Positions 1-6,375 of a stretch of DNA of 11,102 nucleotides are shown in pieces. The position numbers were made by a program, and so were the translations under genes. The stretch covers positions 1-11,102 of the forward strand of contig JAEZAM010000037.1 of the NCBI GenBank assembly GCA_023430465.1, given 5' to 3'. The stretch is from Bacteroidota bacterium. Its GTDB lineage: Bacteria > Bacteroidota > Bacteroidia > Chitinophagales > Chitinophagaceae. Below the pieces are notes generated by a model. It was not told the origin of the DNA. It saw only the letters and a program-made list of their open reading frames with translations, and did not search any database. Positions within the stretch are counted from its first letter, which is position 1. The number at the start of each line of letters is the position of its first letter.

Positions 1-7
1 AACGATC

Positions 8-490
8 ATGCAACGCGCCAGCCAAATTTCATTAATCGCCGCCCTGCTCTTCTGGGGCATCTTAATCGGCGGTATCGGGTACTCTCACATGGTATACATG
101 CCCGCCTACCTGCATCACCTGCCAGAATCGAATCGCCTCATCGCGGGGGAAACCGGCCTCCACGAAGAACATTTCTGGCTAACCCTCCATCCAGTCCTTA
201 TCGTCTGTTCCGTAGCAGCGCTTATTTTAAACTGGAAGACTAAAGCAAGGAGGAAACCTATCGCCATTGCTTTTACGACGTACGCAATCATGATAGTGAT
301 CACAGCACTCTATTTTGTACCCGAGCTGAAAGCGTTTGCAGCAGCCGATCCCGCCACCTCCCCAACTGAATGGAAAAGCCGGGGACAGTTATGGGAAAAA
401 CTGAGCTGGATCCGGGGACTGATCCTCTACGTTGCATTCACCCTCCTGCTGATAGCCCTGACGAAACCTCTCCCAGCCAGGAAAAATTAA
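8..490 (+). CDS. Four-helix integral membrane protein, possibly DUF1772-like
   Basis: The 160-residue product has four clear hydrophobic segments at about residues 7-30, 61-77, 84-104 and 134-152, so it should sit in the inner membrane. A soluble loop of about 30 residues between helices 1 and 2 is rich in His and Glu (LHHLPES, GLHEEHFW). The four-helix layout, the length and the LYFVPEL stretch at the end of helix 3 recall the DUF1772 (anthrone-oxygenase-like) membrane family, but this is a topology resemblance and no catalytic role can be claimed. No in-frame stop lies between the window edge and the ATG at 8, so an upstream start cannot be excluded; however, a short charged N-terminus followed at once by helix 1 fits this ATG. 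A gap of 118 bases separates it from the next gene, so it is probably a separate transcription unit. Confidence 0.75.
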   Translation: MQRASQISLIAALLFWGILIGGIGYSHMVYMPAYLHHLPESNRLIAGETGLHEEHFWLTLHPVLIVCSVAALILNWKTKARRKPIAIAFTTYAIMIVITALYFVPELKAFAAADPATSPTEWKSRGQLWEKLSWIRGLILYVAFTLLLIALTKPLPARKN

Positions 491-550
491 TATTATCCAT
501 TGCAATTGTGTTCCCCTTGCACAGACGAGGGGGAAACAAGTGAGCATTCT

Positions 551-568
551 CCCACATGATCATGTAGC
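551..568. promoter_or_regulatory. Candidate operator, copy 1, upstream of the kinase unit
   Basis: Positions 554-565 are a perfect 12-base palindrome (ACATGATCATGT). Extended to 551-568 the site matches 15 of 18 bases of 4231-4248, which lies before the exported-protein unit. The shared core is ACATnATCATGTAGC. Both copies are followed 20-30 bases later by a TTAGC element (590-594 here) and by the start codon of a lipoprotein gene. A further 5-base inverted repeat, CATCG/CGATG (568-572 and 581-585), lies between this copy and the gene. NarL/LuxR-type regulators commonly bind short inverted repeats, so this is a candidate site for the regulator encoded at 3593-4228; binding is inferred. Confidence 0.45.
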
Positions 569-608
569 ATCGGGTAGCCACGATGTATGTTAGCTTGTCC
601 ATCAAAAG

Positions 609-1247
609 ATGAGACACAAACATACACCCGCACCATTTTCACGCCGCGTTTTTACACTATTACTGCTTGTACCGCAAGCGTGCCTGCTCTTCACGACTGG
701 TTGCAACTCATCGCCCGCGGAATCCGGTATTGACCGTAAACTGCCTGCAGCTACCTCCGTGCCAACTGCCTCGCGGGAACAACCGGCAGCTGCAGTCCCT
801 TCTACAATACTTGGGAAAATAGATATGGGAGAATATGTGATCTCCGTCCATGCGGTTACCCCTTATCATCCTGACCCGATGCAATCCAAATTGATGAAGT
901 GGGATGATGCTACCAGGGATTATTACACTATCGACTGCAGCGTAACCAACAAGACCGATAAACCCATTGACCCGGGGAAAGATATGTTGGCCGTTTACTT
1001 CATCTTCAATGATGGCACTACATCAACAAATATCCTTCGCGGTGCGAGTATACTGGCCAGTGCACAGGTAGGGCAAAAACTGAAATATCCCCGTTCGGAC
1101 TACGACAAGATTTGGGGCAAGACCATATCGGCTAAAGAGACGGTGACGGCCGAATTATTTGCCGTGGAGGCGCCCGGATCCGCAACTATCACGGGTTTTG
1201 GTTTCTATAAAAATAACAAAGCCCGGAACAGGGAAGTTACATTCTAA
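609..1247 (+). CDS. Lipoprotein with DUF4352-like domain
   Basis: The 212-residue product starts with a basic segment (RHKH...SRR) and a hydrophobic stretch ending in FTTGC, a lipobox with Cys32 as the predicted lipidation site. A Pro/Ala/Ser-rich linker (about residues 33-66) leads to a predicted beta-rich domain from about residue 69 to the end. The opening 'GKIDMGEYVISV' and the following 'TIDCSVTNKTDKPID' fit the immunoglobulin-like DUF4352/telokin-like fold found in many bacterial lipoproteins; this is a pattern match made by eye. It is the first gene of a probable unit with the sensor kinase, whose ATG is 49 bases downstream, and it has a candidate operator in front. A role as an envelope sensor or accessory partner of the kinase is plausible but inferred. 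The ribosome binding site is weak (AAAAG just before the ATG), as is usual in Bacteroidota. Confidence 0.8.
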   Translation: MRHKHTPAPFSRRVFTLLLLVPQACLLFTTGCNSSPAESGIDRKLPAATSVPTASREQPAAAVPSTILGKIDMGEYVISVHAVTPYHPDPMQSKLMKWDDATRDYYTIDCSVTNKTDKPIDPGKDMLAVYFIFNDGTTSTNILRGASILASAQVGQKLKYPRSDYDKIWGKTISAKETVTAELFAVEAPGSATITGFGFYKNNKARNREVTF

Positions 1248-1296
1248 TGATGCAATCAGCCCGGGAAGTTGTATATTTTACGTGAATCCCGATCGT

Positions 1297-3552
1297 ATGG
1301 AATCACGATTGATCAATTACATAACGTTGCTGCAACTGGTGCTTGTTTCCTCTTTGTTGCTTATCAAGATGGACGCTGGTGCGCAGGCTGCTAAACGAGC
1401 CGACTCTTCCAGGGTTTATGCGCTGCTGGCCGAAGCGGATCAACAATACATTCGCGGCACATTAGAGGCCACACTTGATAAAGCTTCCGAGGCATTGGCA
1501 CTCAGTCGCCGGGCGAGGCTGCCCAGGGCGGAAGCGCTTGCAAACCTCAAGATTGCCTCCGTCTATGTAAAACAGGGCAGGATCACACAGGTAGAGCCGC
1601 TTTTCGCCCAGGCGCTGCGAACAGGCGCCACGCTTCGCGACTCATTCCTCCTTGCTCTTGCGACCTATCAACGGGGTCAGTTTCTCATGTACCAGGGCAG
1701 ACATACAATGGCCGAGGAACATTTCCACCGGTCGCTCGACCTTCATTTCAATCGCCTGGACTCCCGCCACAAAGGGCAAGTCTACAACGATCTTGGATAC
1801 CTGTTCGGGCAAAAAGGTGAGCTGGAAAAGCAGGTGCAGTGGTTATTGAAGGCAATCCGTGTACATGAACAGCTTAACGATCCTATCGAATTGGCCGTCT
1901 CGAAAGGAAACCTGGGCCTCGTATATCACAGCCTTGGTAATAAACCGGAAGCCATACGCTATATCCGGCAGTCGATCCAGCTGAAAGAGGCAAACGAAGA
2001 CATGCAGGGTCTGACAATCTCCTATGGAAACCTGGCGAACATCTATACCTCCATTTCACTTGACTCAGCCTTGCATTTTCATGGCGTGGCCGCAACATAT
2101 GCTGAAAGAAATAATTTAAAATCGGCATTGATACAAAGCCACACTAACCTCTCGGCCATCTATGATCTCCGGGCGCGAAATGGCGACAGGGAAGAGAATA
2201 AACGCCTGGCGCTTGAACACATACTTACAGCCATTGAACTCTGCAGGCAAACAGATGACGAGATAGGGTCGGCGTCCAAGATCCGCTGGGCGGGGCAGCT
2301 TTATGGTGATCTCAACGACACGGCTGAAATGGAACGTCATTTCAGCCTGGCCATGAACATCGGCCGAAAAGCTGCAGACAAATCAATTATCCGGGATATT
2401 TATGGCGCCCGCGCAAGTTCCTATGCAAAAAAGAAAAACTTCGAAGCTGCCTGGAACAATATCCGCGAATACTATAAATACCGTGACAGCCTTGTCAATG
2501 AAAAAACGGCGACCAATATTGCAGAACTTCAAACCCAGTATGAAACAGAGAAGAAGGATAACGAAATAGCCAGGCTGGAAACTGAACAACAGATCAAACA
2601 ACTAAATATCGAAAAGCAGGAAGCGATCATTGCGGGAAATAAGCTTGATGCAGACCGAAAAGAAAGTGAAATACAATTGCTGTCAAAACAGCAGGAACTT
2701 CGGGACATCCGCATCCGGCAGCAGGAAGAAGCACTTGACAACCAACTCCTGCTTGCACGAAACAATGAACAGGCATTGCTCCTGGCGGACCAGGAAAAAC
2801 TGATAACCAGGAAAGCACTGTCGGATCAGCGGTTTCAGCGAAACGTAATGATAGCGGGACTCGGCCTGTTTATAATCCTTGCGCTTGTTATATTCAACAG
2901 ATATCAACTTTCCAAAAAGCTACAACAACAGAAAGAACTGCTTACAGTAAGGAATAATATCGCGAAAGATCTGCATGACGAGATAGGTTCTACCCTGACA
3001 AGTATAAAGATCCTTTCCCAGGTTTCATACAAGCACCTGGGTGACGACACAGGAAAATCATCTGTCATGCTGCGCAAAATTGCGGAACAGAGCGATCAGA
3101 TGCAGCAGGGCATGAGCGATATCGTTTGGGCTATTACGCCCCAAAATGACCGTCTCGAAAATTTAGTGGTCCGCATGCGGGAATATATACGTGACACACT
3201 GGAACCGCGCCAGATAGATACACAACTTGAAGTGGATGAAAACATTCTGGGAGAAAATATCGGGATGCAGCAACGACGTGATTTTTACCTGATCTTCCGC
3301 GAAGCGCTGAACAACATCGTCAAACATGCGAACTGCAAATCCGTGAACGTTCAACTCATTCGCGTTCGGGATGAAGTACAACTGACAATCACTGATGACG
3401 GTTGCGGCTTCCTGTCTGCACAGGCGTCCAGCGGAAATGGACTGAAAAACATGAAAGCCAGGGCTTCGTCGATGAACGGCAGCCTCGCAATAGAAACCGG
3501 CGAAGGCGGGGGCACAAAGCTTACGTTAACAATACCAGCAAGTGGCATCTGA
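1297..3552 (+). CDS. Sensor histidine kinase, periplasmic TPR type (HisKA_3/HATPase_c)
   Basis: From the ATG at 1297 the product is 751 residues. Residues 1-31 form a signal sequence (LLQLVLVSSLLLI...GAQA). Residues about 40-400 are TPR-like helical repeats with Tyr/Leu/Gly-Asn-Leu patterns, and about 400-515 are a long Glu/Gln/Lys-rich coiled coil. One transmembrane helix lies at about 517-536. The cytoplasmic kinase carries an H-box (KDLHDEIGS) with His560 as the phospho-acceptor, an N-box (REALNNIVKHA) with Asn673, a G1 box (DDGCGF, Asp701) and a G2 loop (GNGLKNM, 713-719). The HDEIG-type H-box places it with DesK/NarX-like HPK7 kinases that pair with LuxR-type regulators, and one follows 40 bases downstream. 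The frame stays open upstream to 1159, but that stretch overlaps the previous gene and lacks a signal peptide; GTG at 1282 is a less likely alternative start. The TPR region probably senses an envelope signal or a protein partner; the ligand is unknown. Confidence 0.93.
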   Translation: MESRLINYITLLQLVLVSSLLLIKMDAGAQAAKRADSSRVYALLAEADQQYIRGTLEATLDKASEALALSRRARLPRAEALANLKIASVYVKQGRITQVEPLFAQALRTGATLRDSFLLALATYQRGQFLMYQGRHTMAEEHFHRSLDLHFNRLDSRHKGQVYNDLGYLFGQKGELEKQVQWLLKAIRVHEQLNDPIELAVSKGNLGLVYHSLGNKPEAIRYIRQSIQLKEANEDMQGLTISYGNLANIYTSISLDSALHFHGVAATYAERNNLKSALIQSHTNLSAIYDLRARNGDREENKRLALEHILTAIELCRQTDDEIGSASKIRWAGQLYGDLNDTAEMERHFSLAMNIGRKAADKSIIRDIYGARASSYAKKKNFEAAWNNIREYYKYRDSLVNEKTATNIAELQTQYETEKKDNEIARLETEQQIKQLNIEKQEAIIAGNKLDADRKESEIQLLSKQQELRDIRIRQQEEALDNQLLLARNNEQALLLADQEKLITRKALSDQRFQRNVMIAGLGLFIILALVIFNRYQLSKKLQQQKELLTVRNNIAKDLHDEIGSTLTSIKILSQVSYKHLGDDTGKSSVMLRKIAEQSDQMQQGMSDIVWAITPQNDRLENLVVRMREYIRDTLEPRQIDTQLEVDENILGENIGMQQRRDFYLIFREALNNIVKHANCKSVNVQLIRVRDEVQLTITDDGCGFLSAQASSGNGLKNMKARASSMNGSLAIETGEGGGTKLTLTIPASGI

Positions 3553-3592
3553 AGTATCCTTGCTGAAACCTTTTTTTAACACTGCAGAGAAT

Positions 3593-4228
3593 ATGTCAAC
3601 GAGGATACTATTGTACGATGATAATGAGGCGTTGCGCCATAGCATGACAGCCCTGATCGAGGAGCAACCGGATTTTGAACTTCTCGCCGCAATGCCCAAT
3701 GCAGAAACCATCGAAACTGATATCAGCAGTTTCCGGCCGCAGGTTATCCTGATGGATATCGATATGCCGGTCGTGACCGGCGTGGAGGCCGTTTCACGTA
3801 TCCGGAAAGTAGATGAATCTTTGCCGGTTATTATGTTGACGGTATTTGAGGACAATGAAAATATTTTCAATGCCATCTGTGCCGGCGCATCTGGCTACAT
3901 CCTGAAACGCTACGCAGCTGAAGAAATAGCGGGAGCAATCCGGGACGTCCTGGCAGGCGGGGCGCCAATGACCGGATCCGTCGCGAGAAAAGTCCTTCGC
4001 ATGGTGCCCGCTTCCGGGAATGCTGAAGCTGAAAAGTTTGATCTCACTGACCGCGAGACCGAAATTCTGCAGCACCTCGTGAATGGCTACAGTTATAAGA
4101 TGATCGCGTCGGATTTGAAGATCAGCATCGACACCGTACGGTTTCACATCAAAAAAATCTACGAAAAACTGCACGTCCATTCTGCTACGGAAGCCGTATC
4201 CCGGGCCATCCGCGACCGTTTGGTCTGA
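3593..4228 (+). CDS. NarL/LuxR-family response regulator
   Basis: The 211-residue product has a receiver domain (residues about 3-120) and a LuxR-type helix-turn-helix (about 148-211). The acidic pair is Asp9/Asp10, the phospho-acceptor is Asp55 within LMDIDMP, the switch threonine is Thr83 (MLTVFED) and the conserved lysine is Lys105 (YILKR). The output domain has the LTDRETEIL opening and the recognition region 'SIDTVRFHIKKIYEKL', both typical of the family. It is the evident partner of the kinase encoded just upstream and probably lies in the same transcript. The ATG at 3593 is preferred because it begins directly at the receiver fold (MSTRILLYDDN) and has AGAGA upstream; an in-frame GTG at 3542 overlaps the kinase stop and would add 17 unconserved-looking residues. 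It would act as a transcription factor; the two ACATnATCATGTAGC sites are candidate targets. Confidence 0.93.
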   Translation: MSTRILLYDDNEALRHSMTALIEEQPDFELLAAMPNAETIETDISSFRPQVILMDIDMPVVTGVEAVSRIRKVDESLPVIMLTVFEDNENIFNAICAGASGYILKRYAAEEIAGAIRDVLAGGAPMTGSVARKVLRMVPASGNAEAEKFDLTDRETEILQHLVNGYSYKMIASDLKISIDTVRFHIKKIYEKLHVHSATEAVSRAIRDRLV

Positions 4229-4230
4229 GA

Positions 4231-4248
4231 ACTACATCATCATGTAGC
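4231..4248. promoter_or_regulatory. Candidate operator, copy 2, upstream of the exported-protein unit
   Basis: CTACAT and ATGTAG (4232-4237 and 4242-4247) are perfect 6-base arms around a 4-base centre. The site matches copy 1 at 551-568 in 15 of 18 positions, including ATCATGTAGC without mismatch. It begins 3 bases after the response-regulator stop codon and lies 47 bases before the next ATG. A TTAGC element follows at 4275-4279, as in copy 1. As RNA the same arms could form a small hairpin, but no U-run follows, so a terminator is unlikely. A role in activation of the downstream unit by the neighbouring regulator is inferred. Confidence 0.45.
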
Positions 4249-4277
4249 CCAAAAAGGCAGGAGACGCGCATACATTA

Positions 4278-4293
4278 GCCAGACAATTCTGGC
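4278..4293 (+). promoter_or_regulatory. Hairpin immediately before the 4296 start codon
   Basis: GCCAGA (4278-4283) and TCTGGC (4288-4293) are perfect 6-base complementary arms with loop CAAT, ending 2 bases before the ATG at 4296. The best purine-rich ribosome-binding-like sequence, AGGAG at 4259-4263, lies upstream of this hairpin, 32 bases from the start codon. If the hairpin forms in the mRNA it would occupy the initiation region or bring AGGAG nearer to the start codon. It could equally be a DNA-level inverted repeat or chance. Confidence 0.35.
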
Positions 4294-4295
4294 AT

Positions 4296-5063
4296 ATGAG
4301 AAATACATTCTTACTGATCTCCGTGGCGCTGGCCCTGTCTTGCAACACCAGTGCAGGGAACAGCAACCAGGCCGACTCCACAATTTCACCGGTAAAGACG
4401 ACTATCCCCACTGCCTGCTTGCAAACGATTTTTTTCAAGAAGGGCAGTACCATGAGCTCCCGAACCACTGATGCCACGAACAAGGTCCTCTCGGTTCAGC
4501 AGTCCACCGTCGAGCGGGTCTATTCTCAAGACGGGATGACTGTCTCAGAAATTAAAACAGTCTCAACGGAGACGTCAGGCCCCACTCCAAAAGTGATGCA
4601 GGGAGTTTATCGCTGTGATGGAACAAACATGATGATGGATCTCTCATCGTTCATCGAAAACAAGCCCGGCATGAGCATCAATTCAACAGGTGTACCATTT
4701 CCCCTGGACATCAAAGCCGGAAGCGTACTCCCGGAATCAAAATATACGCTAACAGTCACAACCGGCGGCAAACAGATGAAGATTCACGCAACAATCAAAG
4801 ACCGAAGGGTAGAAACGAGAGAGCAGGTGAAAGTAGCGGCTGGTACGTTCAGTTGCTACAGGATTCATGCAACGATAGAAGCCATCACTGAAATGGATGG
4901 CATGACTCCCGAGATGCAGGCAGCCATGGAAAAGGCGCGCGGCGCAATGCCTAAAAATACAATGATCATCTGGTTCGACCCGGTGGTTACTGTTGTCAAA
5001 ATGGAAATGTACATGGGTTCAAACCTCCTCACGCGAACCGAGCTGACCAATGTTTCAAAATAG
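4296..5063 (+). CDS. Putative lipoprotein, DUF3108-like/TapB-like
   Basis: The 255-residue product has a short signal (residues 1-15, LLISVALALS) followed by Cys16. The ALSC site is a slightly atypical lipobox, so a lipoprotein is likely but not certain. A Ser/Thr/Asn-rich linker leads to a folded domain from about residue 40 to the end. Features seen in DUF3108-like (TapB-named) proteins of Bacteroidota are an opening 'FFKKGS' (46-51), then strands, then 'VETREQVKVAAGTFSCYRI' (172-190), and a closing segment 'IIWFDPVVTVVKMEMY...TRTEL' (224-250). The assignment is by recalled pattern, without a search. Its molecular role is unknown. It is first in a run of four exported-protein genes; the next ATG lies 5 bases after this stop codon, so the two are almost certainly cotranscribed. 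A candidate operator and a hairpin lie in the 67-base gap before it. Confidence 0.8.
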   Translation: MRNTFLLISVALALSCNTSAGNSNQADSTISPVKTTIPTACLQTIFFKKGSTMSSRTTDATNKVLSVQQSTVERVYSQDGMTVSEIKTVSTETSGPTPKVMQGVYRCDGTNMMMDLSSFIENKPGMSINSTGVPFPLDIKAGSVLPESKYTLTVTTGGKQMKIHATIKDRRVETREQVKVAAGTFSCYRIHATIEAITEMDGMTPEMQAAMEKARGAMPKNTMIIWFDPVVTVVKMEMYMGSNLLTRTELTNVSK

Positions 5064-5068
5064 TCGCT

Positions 5069-5668
5069 ATGAACAAAAAGATTCTTCTTTTATTGCGGCA
5101 TCTCATTGCAACTGCCATGGCATTGCAAGCTCAGCCTTTTACACTCGACCCGCGCATCAGGCCGGTGGAACTCAAGCTTTCAGATTATCGACAGCCCGGC
5201 GATGCAAAACCAAACGGGCGCATGGGTAATAAGATGTTTACGCAAACAAACGACACGTCTTACTATTTTGTAAAAGGGCTGAGCATGTACTCCCCGACAT
5301 ATATCAGCCTGAATTCCACCAGTCCTGATGCCGATCTCGAGGTCAGGCTTTGCCAGGAGAACTGGAAATCATTTCACCGAAAGTCAGCCATCGCCGGCCA
5401 GGAAACATGGAGTGAGAATTTTAAAACCGAAGGTGATTTCGGCGTCATGGTCATAGCAAAGAAAACACCCGTGCGTTATGTGCTGTTAGCCTGGACAGGG
5501 AAAGAGCTTAAGATGGAACTTCCCTCGGTTTTCACAGGGCCTGAGACGGCAACAACAGCGGCCCGGACGGGGTGGCTGGGCAGAAATAAATTACTTGTAG
5601 TTGTTGCAGCAGGTGCTCTGCTGATCATCGGCGTGCTGGTTTATAAATTAAAACAGAAGCGGTCATGA
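5069..5668 (+). CDS. Exported protein with C-terminal membrane anchor, function unknown
   Basis: I do not recognise this 199-residue protein. Residues 1-22 look like a signal peptide ending in LQAQ. Residues about 23-155 are a soluble region with a probable beta-rich fold and a single cysteine (Cys95). Residues about 174-192 form one transmembrane helix (LLVVVAAGALLIIGVLV), followed by a basic tail KLKQKRS. This predicts a periplasmic domain tethered to the inner membrane with a very short cytoplasmic end. The pattern 'TSYYFVKGLSMYSPTYISLNSTSPDADLEVRL' followed by a tolerance to 'GDFGVMVIAKK' recalls beta-sandwich domains, but no family can be named. It starts 5 bases after the previous gene and its stop overlaps the next start by 4 bases (ATGA), so it is translationally coupled within the unit. 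Confidence 0.8.
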   Translation: MNKKILLLLRHLIATAMALQAQPFTLDPRIRPVELKLSDYRQPGDAKPNGRMGNKMFTQTNDTSYYFVKGLSMYSPTYISLNSTSPDADLEVRLCQENWKSFHRKSAIAGQETWSENFKTEGDFGVMVIAKKTPVRYVLLAWTGKELKMELPSVFTGPETATTAARTGWLGRNKLLVVVAAGALLIIGVLVYKLKQKRS

Positions 5669-6342
5669 GAATACTCCTCCTTCTAATGATTTTAAGTATC
5701 AGCCTCTCCTCTCCTGCTCAGTCACCGGAGGAACAGGCTATCGAATTCAACAATGATCGCTCTGAACGCGATGAAGAAGGCCGCGCAGATGAGAGCAGTG
5801 ATCGCGACGCCATTGACGAAGCGCTAGGGAATTTAAATTCCTTCATTGACAGGCTGGAGAAAATGGGGAACGCCTACAACACTATTGAAAATTTCAACCC
5901 GAACTCCTGCTCACCTGATTTTGGCTCCAGTCCGGATGCGATGATGCCCTCATCCTGTGATGGCAATGAAGCCTGCGGTGAATGTTACACCAAAGCTGTG
6001 GGAGAATTGAATTTTATCCGGCGACAACTCGGCAGGCTTAGCTGCATTTATAATGAAACAAAAAAATTCAACGAGGCCGCGATTTCATTTGGAGACAATA
6101 CCAGCGGCGTGCACGCAGTTGCCGGACTCTCCTGGCAATCTGCGCGGCGCGGCATCGTGCAGCAGTTCGAAAAGTTCCAGGGAACGTATGACCGCAAATA
6201 TGCGGACATGATGGGTGCGCTTGATAGGGCACTTAAAGCGATCGGGGGCTGTGAAGCTCAATATGGACTGCCCGATTGGTACCAACGGTTTGGGTTCATC
6301 TATTATGAATTCATGAAAGATAAATATCGCCGCACCGATTGA
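5665..6342 (+). CDS. Secreted six-cysteine protein, function unknown
   Basis: I do not recognise this 225-residue protein. Residues 1-19 are a signal peptide (LLLLMILSISLSSPAQ). The next segment (about 22-52) is strongly charged, rich in Asp/Glu/Arg, and probably flexible. The rest appears mainly helical. Mature cysteines are at 82, 98, 104, 107, 127 and 196, an even number compatible with three disulfides; CGEC at 104-107 has the CxxC spacing of thioredoxin-like redox motifs or metal sites, but no thioredoxin fold is evident. The C-terminus is aromatic and basic (WYQRFGFIYYEFMKDKYRR). The ATG overlaps the stop of the preceding gene, and the next gene starts 33 bases downstream, so it belongs to the same exported-protein unit. 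Confidence 0.8.
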   Translation: MRILLLLMILSISLSSPAQSPEEQAIEFNNDRSERDEEGRADESSDRDAIDEALGNLNSFIDRLEKMGNAYNTIENFNPNSCSPDFGSSPDAMMPSSCDGNEACGECYTKAVGELNFIRRQLGRLSCIYNETKKFNEAAISFGDNTSGVHAVAGLSWQSARRGIVQQFEKFQGTYDRKYADMMGALDRALKAIGGCEAQYGLPDWYQRFGFIYYEFMKDKYRRTD

Positions 6343-6375
6343 TACACCATTTTACCTACCATTAAAATACATCAA

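Noticed and set aside
510..537. Weak inverted repeat GTTCCCC / GGGGAAAC after the first gene, as a possible terminator.
   Set aside because: The pairing needs a bulge, the loop is long and no T-run follows.
1159..1296. Upstream extension of the kinase frame to an ATG at 1159.
   Set aside because: It overlaps the end of the lipoprotein gene by 89 bases and would place about 46 unrelated residues before a good signal sequence that begins at 1297.
3542..3592. GTG start for the response regulator at 3542.
   Set aside because: The receiver fold begins directly at the ATG at 3593; the added residues look like translated spacer and overlap the kinase stop.
3794..4180. 128-codon minus-strand open frame opposite the response regulator.
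   Set aside because: It is the antisense shadow of a complete receiver/HTH coding sequence.
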